Source: Mycobacterium dioxanotrophicus
GTDB taxonomy: Bacteria > Actinomycetota > Actinomycetes > Mycobacteriales > Mycobacteriaceae
DNA length: 64,000 nt
NCBI RefSeq assembly: GCF_002157835.1
Contig: NZ_CP020809.1
Coordinates: 434,001 to 498,000 of the forward strand
Direction: 5' to 3'
The notes below the pieces were generated by a model. That model saw nothing but the letters and a program-made list of their open reading frames with translations, was not told the origin of the DNA and made no database searches. This document shows, in pieces, positions 16,392-24,066 of this stretch. Within the stretch, counting starts at the first letter, position 1. Every line of letters begins with the position of its first letter. The translations under genes and the position numbers were made by a program.

Positions 16392-16925
16392 TCAGCGAAG
16401 GGTGCTGACCGGCGGACCCCGATGGGACACCGATGTGGCCAACAACCGTGCGGACTGCAACGGCTGATCGGCGCTGCGGCCGGCGACCTGTGCCGTCGCC
16501 GCCGGGATCGCAGGCACGCGTCGCGCGACGGCCCGCAGGACCCGGGACAGCGCGGTGCAGAACCGGGTTCCGCCGGCGATCAGGAGGGCTCCGACTGTGA
16601 CGGCCACCAGGTGCGCCGCAAGCATGAGTGCCCCGGGCTGCAGCGGATGCGATCCGTGGGTGTGACCGTCGATCGCGAGTAGCGCGTGGGCGATCAACTG
16701 GCCCGCGCCGAGCAGGCCGACCAGCACCGTGGCGCGGTTCGCGGCACGCAGGATCGAGGCCACCGCGCCGAGCGTGACCGCCAGCAGTGCGAGTTGCGCG
16801 GTGACAGCGCCGGCAGGCCATCCGCCGCCCGCTGCACCGTGCGCGGCCACCGCCAACGCGGCGGTGAGCACCCCGACGGACGTACCGCGCAGCCGGGCCG
16901 CGGGATCGGTACGGGCGTCGGTCAT
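16392..16925 (-). CDS. Membrane protein, unknown, in the copper operon
   Basis: A 177-residue protein with four predicted membrane helices. A histidine-rich loop, AIDGHTHGSHPLQPG, sits between helices 3 and 4 and suggests metal binding. The tail is basic and disordered (SRVLRAVARRVPAIPAATAQ). It begins 8 bases after the Rv3850-type gene stops and ends 39 bases before ycnI, so it is probably part of the same transcript. I do not recognise a named family. Its position is that of Rv3851 in M. tuberculosis, but identity with that gene is not established. Confidence 0.75.
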   Translation of the reverse strand: MTDARTDPAARLRGTSVGVLTAALAVAAHGAAGGGWPAGAVTAQLALLAVTLGAVASILRAANRATVLVGLLGAGQLIAHALLAIDGHTHGSHPLQPGALMLAAHLVAVTVGALLIAGGTRFCTALSRVLRAVARRVPAIPAATAQVAGRSADQPLQSARLLATSVSHRGPPVSTLR

Positions 16926-16933
16926 CGCACGGG

Positions 16934-17590
16934 TCAGACCAGACCGAGCCGGGCCAGCAGATCGGCGTCGATGCCGTCGAGCTGCGCGGCGATGGCCGCA
17001 TGGGCACCCCGGCGGCGCGCGGTCGGCATGTGCTCGGCGGCGGCCACCGCGGCACTGAGATCGCTGAGCCGATCGGTGATGGCCGCGACGAACTGTTTGG
17101 TCTCGGCGTCCTTGGGAGCCTTGTCGGCGACCTGGCGCAGGGACTGCTCGGCACCGGCAATGCGCGCCGACAGCTGGGCGCCGTGACCGGAGAACTGGCC
17201 GAGCTGGCTCAGCGGCACACCGAGCTGATCGGCCCGGCGTTCGTCGATGGCGCCGCGCGCAGCCATGGCGCCGCGGTAGACCAGAGGCACCAGAACCGGT
17301 GCCAGCAAACGCGTGACCGTCAGCAGTCGGCGGATTCGAGTGGGAGAGAGAAGCTTGCCCTCGCGGGCTGCCTGCAGCTGGGCCTCGGCCACCTTGAGCG
17401 CGTTGCGGTCACTGTCACGCTGAGCCTTGAGCTGGGCTTTGAGCGCCTTGCTCTCGGCCTTGCGGTCCCCTTTGACACGTCGGGCCTCGTTCTTTGCGGT
17501 GAGCCGCGCCTCCAGCTTGGCCTTGGCCTTGATCGCGCGAGCTTCGGCGCGGCGGGTTGCTCTGCTTTTGCGTGGCGTGAACAGGCCCAT
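16934..17590 (-). CDS. Rv3850-type conserved protein (DUF6474)
   Basis: The ATG at 17590 gives 218 residues, the length of Rv3850. A GGAGG Shine-Dalgarno lies about 8 bases upstream, whereas the longer open frame has no ribosome site. The first 90 residues (MGLFTPRKSRATRRAEARAI and onward) are almost all Arg, Lys, Ala and Glu and should form a long charged helix. A hydrophobic stretch (LLAPVLVPLVYRGAMAARGA) follows, and then a helical C-terminal domain. Function is unknown. It heads the minus-strand cluster leading into the copper genes. Confidence 0.8.
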   Translation of the reverse strand: MGLFTPRKSRATRRAEARAIKAKAKLEARLTAKNEARRVKGDRKAESKALKAQLKAQRDSDRNALKVAEAQLQAAREGKLLSPTRIRRLLTVTRLLAPVLVPLVYRGAMAARGAIDERRADQLGVPLSQLGQFSGHGAQLSARIAGAEQSLRQVADKAPKDAETKQFVAAITDRLSDLSAAVAAAEHMPTARRRGAHAAIAAQLDGIDADLLARLGLV

Positions 17591-17715
17591 TCCGGCTGCC
17601 TCCGGGTCATCTCGTCGAGTATTAGCGGTCACCGCTGCACTGCTGCTGCCCCACAGTATCGTCCAGCGGATTTGCTCTGCCGTCACGCCCCGGGAACGGG
17701 TGGGGGAATCATCAC

Positions 17716-17735
17716 AGCTAGCAAACCGGCTAGCT
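17716..17735. promoter_or_regulatory. Inverted repeat in the divergent promoter region
   Basis: AGCTAGC-AAACCG-GCTAGCT is a perfect 7-bp dyad with a 6-base spacer. It lies between the divergent Rv3850-type gene and the Thr-rich surface protein gene and is a candidate operator. Confidence 0.45.
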
Positions 17736-17801
17736 CTGCTGTGCGACAATTATCACTGCTTCATAAACTCGTCGGGCGATGCGCGGAAGGGTGGTGACAC
17801 A

Positions 17802-19046
17802 GTGCGTTCGCGGGTGCGCGTCGCCGCCTCGACCGTCATGGTGACGTCCGGCCTGTTCATCGCTGGTCTCGGCGGTGCACTGGCATTTGCCGATCCCAAC
17901 CACAGCGGGAGCGATTCCGGCGGCGGATCGGGCAATTCCGGCACCGCCGGTGGCGGCCAGAACCAGGGCGGCAACGCGCAGGGAAACGACAACGGTGGCA
18001 AGCCGCGTGGGCCGAGCGGCGGGTCCCGCGGCGACGACGACAGCCAGGGCGGGACCGATTCCGGCGGCAACACCAAGCCGGCCACCGGTGCCACCAACAC
18101 CGACAAACCCACCAAGACCGGTAGCCCGACCAAGACCCGCGCGACCGCCGGGACCGTCAAACCGGTGGACACCGGCAAACCATCCGACTCGAGCGATCCG
18201 AGTGGTTCGTCGGGGACGCAAGACCCGAGTTCCGGTGAGCAGCCGCCGACGAAGACTCCGCCGACGAAGACCGAGACCCAGACGGAAACCGAGACGACGG
18301 GACCTTCGACCGTGACGACGGAATCCTCGCCGCCGACGACCGCGACGACGACCGCGACGACGACTGCATCGACGACTCAAACGACGACCCGGACGACCAC
18401 CACTTCGTCGCCGACGACCGAAACCACACCGTCTTCCACGTCGAAGACCACATCGTCATCGGAAACCACCACCACGTCGAGTTCGGTGGGCGGCAGCATC
18501 CCGTCGATCGGTATCGGCAGCGGAGGCGGCGGTGGCAGCGGCGGCCTGCCGCAGGCGTTCAGCCGTCCCGTGCCACCGGAGATGCAGCTGCCGCCACAAG
18601 AGTTGTCCCCGGCCGCTGTGGCAGAGCCGGTCGTGGCGCCGCCGCCCGGTCTGGCGGCCGCTGCCGCAGTGCCGGTCCTGATCCCGGTCGTGGTGCCGCC
18701 GCTCGTCGTTCCCCCCGTCGTCGCGCCGCTCGGCGCCCCGGGCGGTGGCGACGGGTCCGGCGCGCCGTCGGATCGGCACCCGTCGACGCAGCCCACGCTC
18801 AAGCAAGTGCAACCATCGGTGCGGACACCTCCGGCCGCAGGCCACGACCACGCGGCGGTCCCCGCGTCCTACCGCGTGGGCTACGCCGACTATCTGCGGA
18901 CGGCGGGGACGACGGAGCTGGCCGCGCTGGCCGTGCCGGGCACGGTCGGGATCATGGCGCTGACGGGGGCAGGGGGCATCGTGGGCTACCGGCAGGCCAG
19001 AGCCGGGCACACGGTGCGGACCAACGTCGCACGGTTCGTCGACTGA
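17802..19046 (+). CDS. Secreted, Thr/Ser/Pro-rich, membrane-anchored surface protein
   Basis: GTG at 17802 starts a 414-residue protein with a signal peptide (SRVRVAASTVMVTSGLFIAG, then LGGALAFADP). About 75 residues of Gly/Asn/Asp-rich sequence follow, and then more than 150 residues of Thr/Ser/Pro/Glu repeats of a mucin-like type. A proline/valine-rich stretch and a C-terminal hydrophobic helix (LAALAVPGTVGIMALTGAGG) with a basic tail close the protein. The Thr-rich part is a likely substrate for O-mannosylation. No catalytic domain is visible. It is 27 bases upstream of the ImmA/IrrE gene on the same strand, suggesting one operon of three genes. Confidence 0.75.
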   Translation: MRSRVRVAASTVMVTSGLFIAGLGGALAFADPNHSGSDSGGGSGNSGTAGGGQNQGGNAQGNDNGGKPRGPSGGSRGDDDSQGGTDSGGNTKPATGATNTDKPTKTGSPTKTRATAGTVKPVDTGKPSDSSDPSGSSGTQDPSSGEQPPTKTPPTKTETQTETETTGPSTVTTESSPPTTATTTATTTASTTQTTTRTTTTSSPTTETTPSSTSKTTSSSETTTTSSSVGGSIPSIGIGSGGGGGSGGLPQAFSRPVPPEMQLPPQELSPAAVAEPVVAPPPGLAAAAAVPVLIPVVVPPLVVPPVVAPLGAPGGGDGSGAPSDRHPSTQPTLKQVQPSVRTPPAAGHDHAAVPASYRVGYADYLRTAGTTELAALAVPGTVGIMALTGAGGIVGYRQARAGHTVRTNVARFVD

Positions 19047-19073
19047 CGAGGCGAACGGTCGAAAGGGGGAGGT

Positions 19074-19565
19074 ATGTCAGCCAGTCGCACCGTCACACGC
19101 GCTGTCAACGCGGTGCTCGATCTCGCGCCGCGGCGCGGTGAAGTGACACTGACCCGCCTGGTCGCGGCGGTCAGCGAGGATCGGGGCAGACCGATCGAGC
19201 TGACGATGGAAGAGCTTCCGCCGGGGGTGTGCGGTCAATGGCGGCAGTACAGCGATCGGGACGTGTTCCTGATCCAGCAGGGGCTGCCGACCTGGGACCG
19301 GACCCTGGCCCACGAGCTTGGCCACCTGGTGCTCGGGCACGAGGGCATATCGATCGTCGAAGCCGCCGAGGAATCGGTCGAGCTGGCCAGCTCCGATCTG
19401 ATCGCCTACATGCTCAACCAGCGGACCGGATGCATGGGCCCCAACGGTGAGGACATCGAGCAGGAGGCCGAGGACTTCGCGGCATTGCTCCTCTACCGGC
19501 TGGGCCGGTTGCCGTCCGACCGATCGTCGATCGTGCAGGTTCGCCTCGGAGAGGCGTTTGGTTGA
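19074..19565 (+). CDS. ImmA/IrrE-family metallo-endopeptidase
   Basis: A 163-residue zinc protease. The metal site is HELGH (His80, Glu81, His84), followed by VLGHE, with a third ligand in EQEAEDFAALLL near residue 135, the normal ImmA/IrrE pattern. No HTH is fused to it, so its target must be a separate protein. Known members cleave XRE-type repressors (ImmA on ImmR, IrrE on DdrO). A GGGGGAGG ribosome site precedes the ATG. The stop overlaps the TTG start of the next gene in TTGA, so translation is coupled to the membrane protein gene. Confidence 0.85.
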   Translation: MSASRTVTRAVNAVLDLAPRRGEVTLTRLVAAVSEDRGRPIELTMEELPPGVCGQWRQYSDRDVFLIQQGLPTWDRTLAHELGHLVLGHEGISIVEAAEESVELASSDLIAYMLNQRTGCMGPNGEDIEQEAEDFAALLLYRLGRLPSDRSSIVQVRLGEAFG

Positions 19566-20680
19566 TCATCTGGGTGATCGCCGGCTTGCTGGGCATGGCC
19601 ACTGGGCTGCGCATCGGGTGGGCACTGGTCAACAAGCAATCTCTGGTGAGCGCGGCGATGATCGTCGCGCTCGGCAGTCTCGGCGTCGTGGCGGCGCTTA
19701 ACTGGCAGCCGCTGGCACTGCTCATCGACACCGTCGTGCGGCTCCCCAATGTGGCCGTGGCGCTCAGTCAGGTCGCCCTGATCGCTTGCGCCGCAGGCAG
19801 TTGCGTCATGATCACCACTGCGGCGTCGGACCATTCACCGGCAATCACCCGTCGCCTTGCCCTGGCGCAATACGGCGTGGCGGCGGTCGTCGCAGTGGTC
19901 AGCCTGGTGCTGTTCTTCCGGTCGCCCCGGCAACCCGAGATGGCCCCTGAGGAATACCTCAGGCGGGACCTCGTCAGCAGTGCCACCACCTGGCTGCTGC
20001 CGTTGCTGTACGTGCTGCTCGCGCTCACGCTCGTGGTCTGGGCCGGCCTGCGGTACTCGAACCGAAGCCGCCGTGGCCGGGCCCTGTTCGTCTTCAGCCT
20101 CGGGATCGCGTTGATCGTCGCGGCCAGCGCGTTCTTCCTCCTGCGGGCAGTCGGGCACACACAACTGGTCGGCGTCGGGTCGGCCGCCACCCTGCTGGGC
20201 TGCGCCATGGTGGTCGTTGCTGCCGGCTCGCTGCTGCCGAGCGTCGAGGACTGGTTCGGGGCCCGGCAGGAACTGCGGGTCATCGGTCCGCTGCTCACCG
20301 AACTCGGTCGCAGGCATCCTGACGTCGGTATCGGCGTGCGTCCGCGCGGCCCGCTGGTGTTCCGGGTGGCCGAGCGCATGTCGCTGATATCGGACTCGTT
20401 GTACCTGGAGGCGACTGCCGCAGCACATCAGCGCGAGGCCGTCGGACCGCAGGGAACGGCAGGCGGCGGCGACCGCTCATCCGGCCCAGATGCGGTGACG
20501 CCCGACGAACAGGCGCGTGCCGTGGCGCAGTGGATCTACGAGACCCGCGACAGCGCTGCCGGTGCCGCGTCGGCCTTCCCTGGGCTGACCTGGCTGCGCC
20601 AGCCGGAGTCCTACTCCGACCGCGAATGGATTCTGGCGCTCGCGCGGGAGTACCGCGACCTGCAGCGGTCCGGTCGCTGA
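19562..20680 (+). CDS. MAB_1171c-type (DUF6545) polytopic membrane protein
   Basis: The 372-residue protein has about seven membrane helices in the first 225 residues (from MIIWVIAGLLGMATG to CAMVVVAAGSLLPSVEDW). A cytoplasmic C-terminal part follows, with RQELRVIGPLLTELGRRHPDVGIG and ERMSLISDSLYLE. This organisation, directly after an ImmA/IrrE peptidase, is the MAB_1171c family, annotated as putative transporters and often paired with such peptidases in actinobacteria. Function is not proven. It may be a membrane sensor or partner for the peptidase. The start is a TTG coupled to the upstream stop. Confidence 0.75.
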   Translation: MIIWVIAGLLGMATGLRIGWALVNKQSLVSAAMIVALGSLGVVAALNWQPLALLIDTVVRLPNVAVALSQVALIACAAGSCVMITTAASDHSPAITRRLALAQYGVAAVVAVVSLVLFFRSPRQPEMAPEEYLRRDLVSSATTWLLPLLYVLLALTLVVWAGLRYSNRSRRGRALFVFSLGIALIVAASAFFLLRAVGHTQLVGVGSAATLLGCAMVVVAAGSLLPSVEDWFGARQELRVIGPLLTELGRRHPDVGIGVRPRGPLVFRVAERMSLISDSLYLEATAAAHQREAVGPQGTAGGGDRSSGPDAVTPDEQARAVAQWIYETRDSAAGAASAFPGLTWLRQPESYSDREWILALAREYRDLQRSGR

Positions 20681-20704
20681 ACGCGATCAGACCGGCCCGG
20701 AACG

Positions 20705-20747
20705 AAAAAACCCAGACAAACACCGGCAGCGCCGGTGCTTGTCTGGG
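20705..20747 (-). terminator. Rho-independent terminator of espR
   Basis: The arms 20711-20727 and 20731-20747 (CCCAGACAAACACCGGC / GCCGGTGCTTGTCTGGG) pair over 17 positions with one mismatch. Read on the minus strand the hairpin is followed by six T (20710-20705), a textbook intrinsic terminator 36 bases after the espR stop. It can also end the plus-strand operon. Confidence 0.88.
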
Positions 20748-20782
20748 TGCTGTCTTGCGAAGATCGGCCGGAGGCCGCCAGA

Positions 20783-21181
20783 TCAGTCGTCGAGGCGCTC
20801 GAGGCGGCGCAGCTCATCGACCTTCTGGACGAGGTCCTGCTGAGCCTCCGCCGAGAGCCCGACGGTACGGGCGGCGATACGGCGAACCCCTTCATCGCGC
20901 ATGCTCGCGAGCCAGGTCAGTTCCTTGTCGAGCTTCTCGTAGTACTCGTCGTCGGTGAAGTACGCCGGCTTGATGCGGAAGAAGTTGGCAAGGGCGGCCA
21001 TGGTGGCCACCGACGGGTTGGTGCGGTTGCCCGACCGAAGCTGCGAGAGGTACGGAGCCGACATGGTGACGCCTTCGGACTTCAGCGCAGCAATCACCTC
21101 GGCCGATGTGTGGGGTCCGCGCCCTGGGGGATAAACCGTGTCGAACAGCCGGTTGAGACGGGCGGCGAACGTCTTGCTCAT
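20783..21181 (-). CDS. espR: Nucleoid-associated regulator EspR
   Basis: The ATG at 21181 gives 132 residues, the same as Mtb EspR (Rv3849). The N-terminal part, KTFAARLNRLFDTVYPPGRG, and the HTH MSAPYLSQLRSGNRTNPSV are nearly identical to that protein. The C-terminal dimer domain is DDEYYEKLDKELTWLASMRD. EspR binds many sites, loops DNA and activates the espACD locus and other cell-envelope genes. A GGAGG ribosome site lies 8 bases upstream of the ATG. It is convergent with the ImmA/IrrE operon, separated by a terminator, and preceded by a long non-coding region. Confidence 0.95.
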   Translation of the reverse strand: MSKTFAARLNRLFDTVYPPGRGPHTSAEVIAALKSEGVTMSAPYLSQLRSGNRTNPSVATMAALANFFRIKPAYFTDDEYYEKLDKELTWLASMRDEGVRRIAARTVGLSAEAQQDLVQKVDELRRLERLDD

Positions 21182-21239
21182 CGAATTGACCTCCACATGC
21201 ATCTTGAGCGGTAACGAAAAGGCGGCGTATTTGCTGACC

Positions 21240-21268
21240 ATCGTAGCGAGATCTGTGTCAACTACCAA
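21240..21268 (-). promoter_or_regulatory. Candidate espR promoter
   Basis: On the minus strand, TTGGTA (21268-21263), a 17-base spacer and TACGAT (21245-21240) form a sigma-A-like promoter with an mRNA leader of about 52 bases. A perfect TTGACA (21261-21256) also lies here but without a matching -10. Confidence 0.4.
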
Positions 21269-21881
21269 GTGCAAACCGCGTAAAAGTTAACCCAGCTTAC
21301 CGTTTTTACCACCTTGGCCGCGCAAACCGGAGCCTTCGCCACGGGTGAACGGCGGGATTGCACCGCGTGACAAGGCAAATAGTGACGGTTGCGTTGTATT
21401 GCCGGGGGTGAGCTGCTGGCACGGTTCCGTACCGGCTCCTCCAAGTTTCCTGTGGGCAACTAGGGGCTTCGTGTAAACCGCGGAAACACGCATTTGCTGG
21501 AATGTGGGCGCCAACCACTGTACGGCCGCGCGGCAGTGCTGGCGGGCAGCACGTGATGCACGCGGCCGGCGGCGCTCTCGAGAGCCTCTCGGGGAGGCGT
21601 CATTCGATAGCCACGAGCGGCTCGGGTGGATTCCGGCGACGATTCGGGTGGCGCTGGCATCCGCTCGAAGCGCTGGGCGACCCGCGTTGCTGAACCGGAC
21701 GACCGGGCTGTGTCATCGCGGTCGGTCGGCGGGCGACCCGGCGATTGAGGGCTACTCTCTTCGCTGACGTCAATACCCTAGCGTTGCAATGCGTGGTTCG
21801 CTAGACCTGCTATCGATATTGATCCTTCGGATTCTGCGCAAGTGAGAACCACCCTTCCGGATACTGGGACGGGTGTCCCGA
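21269..21881. other. Long non-coding region upstream of espR
   Basis: About 600 bases with no convincing gene on either strand; the short frames here lack ribosome sites and have random-looking composition. AT-rich patches near 21270-21310 contain the partial dyad GTAAAA...TTTTAC (21280-21309). In M. tuberculosis EspR binds repeatedly in its own long upstream region, so autoregulatory sites are expected here. The 3' part is also the downstream flank of the minus-strand Rv3847-type gene. Confidence 0.5.
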
Positions 21882-22415
21882 TCATGCAGCGAGCAGCATC
21901 GCCAAGATCGCGGTATCCGGATGGCTGATCGGGTCGACGCCGACGCGGCTCACCATCGACGTGACTGTGCCGTCGGCCTCCGCCTCGACCCATGCGGCGC
22001 GGTGATCGAGGCCCAGGTACGGCAGCCCGGGCAGCAGTACGCAGCCTGAGGCGGCACCCGTGCACTCGGGCAGCGACGGCGTGGTCTCCGAAGGGGGATG
22101 CAGCATCAGCAGTGCCGGCGGTTGATGCTCGGCGAAATAGCCTGGCGGCAGCGCGGACTCGCCCACGACGGGTCCCTCGGCGATCACCAGCCCGACCGTG
22201 CCGGGCTGAGGCTGGTCGGGAAGTTCCTCGCGAACCCCGAAAATCGTTGTGGTGGAGAGTAACCCGGGCACCGACGCGATGCGCACCGTGACGATGAGCA
22301 GCTGTGCCCACTCCTTGGTCGTGTCAGGCCAACGGCCGGACACCACGAATCCCTTGAGTGACCCACCGGAATGAAACGGGGCGATCTCGATCGCCCGAGA
22401 AGATCCCGAATCCAT
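21882..22415 (-). CDS. Rv3847-type conserved hypothetical protein
   Basis: The 177-residue protein equals Rv3847 in length and in position between sodA and espR. It has no membrane segment, signal peptide or recognisable catalytic motif. Visible blocks are HSGGSLKGFVVSGRWPDTTK, VTVRIASVPGLLSTTTIFGV and a C-terminal RVGVDPISHPDTAILAMLLAA. Function is unknown. The start ATG at 22415 follows GGAGGC, a good ribosome site. Confidence 0.78.
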   Translation of the reverse strand: MDSGSSRAIEIAPFHSGGSLKGFVVSGRWPDTTKEWAQLLIVTVRIASVPGLLSTTTIFGVREELPDQPQPGTVGLVIAEGPVVGESALPPGYFAEHQPPALLMLHPPSETTPSLPECTGAASGCVLLPGLPYLGLDHRAAWVEAEADGTVTSMVSRVGVDPISHPDTAILAMLLAA

Positions 22416-22536
22416 TTCGCCTCCCGGACATAGGAGTTGGGCGCCGGCACCTTTCTGTTCGCTACGCGGTCATTTCAGCATGCGACAGGTACGTGGGTCG
22501 TGCAAGGGGAAACGGAGCCGGCCAGGTCTCAATACG

Positions 22537-22575
22537 AGAACGGGGCGTCGCGCAAACTGCGCGACGCCCCGTTCT
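22537..22575. terminator. 18-bp perfect hairpin after sodA
   Basis: AGAACGGGGCGTCGCGCA (22537-22554) pairs perfectly with 22558-22575 around a 3-base AAC loop. It lies 33 bases past the sodA stop and is very stable. Confidence 0.88.
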
Positions 22576-22607
22576 AGCAGATCGGATCGATCCTCGGGCC
22601 GGCCGGA

Positions 22608-23231
22608 TCAGCCGAAGATCAGACCGTTGGACTTCGAGGTCGCGGCTGCGTACCGGTTCTGGACGTCCTCCCAGTTGACGACGTTCCAGAACGCCTTCAC
22701 GTAGTCGGCCTTGACGTTCTTGTACTGGAGGTAGAAGGCGTGCTCCCACATGTCCACCTGCAGCAGCGGGATGATGCCGAGCGGCACGTTGGCCTGCTGG
22801 TCGTAGAGCTGGAAGGTCAGCAGCCGGTCGCCGAGGCTGTCGTAGCCCAGCACCGCCCAGCCCGAGCCCTGCAGGCCGTTGGCCGCCGCGGTGAACTGAG
22901 CCTGGAACTTGTCGAACGATCCGAACTGGTCGTCGATGGCCGCCGCGAGGTCGCCGGTCGGCTTGTCGCCACCGTTCGGCGACAGGTTCTTCCACCAGAT
23001 CGAGTGGTTGACGTGGCCACCGAGGTGGAAAGCCAGGTTCTTCTCGTTGAGGAAGATGGCGGCGTGATCGCCGTTGGCGCGGGCTTCCTCAAGCTTGGCC
23101 ACTGCGTCGTTGACACCCTTGACGTAGGCCGCGTGATGTTTGCTGTGGTGTAGCTCATTGATCTGTCCGGAGATGTGCGGCTCGAGCGCGCCGTAGTCGT
23201 AATCCAGGTCGGGCAGAGTGTATTCAGCCAC
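22608..23231 (-). CDS. sodA: Fe/Mn superoxide dismutase SodA
   Basis: The 207-residue enzyme dismutates superoxide to hydrogen peroxide and oxygen. Metal ligands are visible: the histidine in [13 protein letters not shown], the one in [10 protein letters not shown], and Asp and His in [15 protein letters not shown]. These are the Sod_Fe family positions. It has no classical signal peptide; mycobacterial SodA is exported by the SecA2 route. A strong GAGGAAGGA ribosome site precedes the ATG. The gene is homologous to Rv3846 (iron type in M. tuberculosis, manganese in M. smegmatis); the metal cannot be decided here. Confidence 0.96.
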   Translation of the reverse strand: MAEYTLPDLDYDYGALEPHISGQINELHHSKHHAAYVKGVNDAVAKLEEARANGDHAAIFLNEKNLAFHLGGHVNHSIWWKNLSPNGGDKPTGDLAAAIDDQFGSFDKFQAQFTAAANGLQGSGWAVLGYDSLGDRLLTFQLYDQQANVPLGIIPLLQVDMWEHAFYLQYKNVKADYVKAFWNVVNWEDVQNRYAAATSKSNGLIFG

Positions 23232-23358
23232 GTGATTCCTTCCTCAGGTTGATCGATCAAGTAAGGCGTCCACAAGATCGCCGTCCACCTTGCTTCATCA
23301 CAAGGTTCATCGCAACGACGTGTGGTGCCCCCCACACCTATACCTGATGCCTCGGAAG

Positions 23359-23516
23359 TCAGATCCAGACGATCAGTGCCAGGATGCCGAGCAGGATCAG
23401 CGCGATGGCACCCGCGCGGACGAAGGCGACCAGCTGATTGCGCGTATGCAGATAGCCGGATGTGTGCCACTCGGAATGCGGTACGGCCCCCCGGGCCCCA
23501 TCGGATGTGACGCCAT
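23359..23516 (-). pseudogene. Small single-helix membrane protein gene broken by a one-base frameshift
   Basis: An ATG at 23516 has a good AGGAG site six bases upstream and begins MASHPMGPGGP. That frame soon loses any protein-like character. A second frame, one base off and without any start codon, encodes PHSEWHTSGYLHTRNQLVAF, then a transmembrane helix ALILLGILALIVWI and a stop at 23359. The two frames join at a run of six identical G (23492-23487, C on the plus strand). One extra G would give an intact 52-residue membrane protein. Either the base was lost in assembly or in the genome, or ribosomes shift there. Confidence 0.55.
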
Positions 23517-23894
23517 CAGACGCTCCTGACCTGCACGATCAATGTTTGCCCCCAGTGAGTTCTGTCACAAGAGCTGGTGTGACGCCGATCATAGACCCTG
23601 GAACTGTCAGGCAAAAATCGACCGATGCCGACGGCAAACCCGGGTCACGGCCCGGTTCGTGAGGTATGCCAGGTCAACCCACCAATCGCGACGGAGCCGG
23701 GCGCTGTGACACCGCGGCCGCCGGCGCGGCTGTGGCGACGGCAGTTCGGCGATGAATCAGGCTGATTCCAACCGCCCGCGCGAGCCCGGCCGAGGCGCTC
23801 GATCACGCGCTGCTTCGCAACCACCCGGGCGGCCCGACAATTCATTCGCTCGAACGCCAGGCGGCTGTTGATTGACCGCCACACGAACACAGGG

Positions 23895-23993
23895 TTATCC
23901 ACATTGTTGATCAGCATGTGCACAGCTAAACCAGGTTGTGCGGGCCCGGCGCAGCTGTCGGCCTGTGGATAGACCTGTGGAAACTGTGGATAG
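23895..23993. promoter_or_regulatory. Cluster of four DnaA-box-like 9-mers
   Basis: TTATCCACA at 23895-23903 is a perfect E. coli-type DnaA box. On the other strand are CTATCCACA (23972-23964), GTTTCCACA (23984-23976) and CTATCCACA (23993-23985); the last two abut directly. All lie within 100 bases, upstream of the rhodanese gene and far from dnaA/dnaN. Nothing else in 23517-24066 looks like a gene. Confidence 0.5.
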
Positions 23994-24066
23994 TTTCGGA
24001 TTGCTAAACCGGCGATCAACCCGGGTGCCGGGTGCACCGCGCGAATCCGCGTGCAAGCATGGAGGC

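Noticed and set aside
21460..21767. Several 60-90 residue frames upstream of espR
   Set aside because: They overlap each other on both strands, lack Shine-Dalgarno sites, and have no protein-like pattern.
23895..23993. Replication origin
   Set aside because: DnaA-like boxes are present, but no dnaA, dnaN or AT-rich unwinding element is nearby; the mycobacterial origin lies between dnaA and dnaN.
23645..24037. 130-residue minus-strand frame in the 23.6-24.0 kb gap
   Set aside because: No ribosome site, irregular composition, and it covers the DnaA-box cluster; non-coding is more likely.
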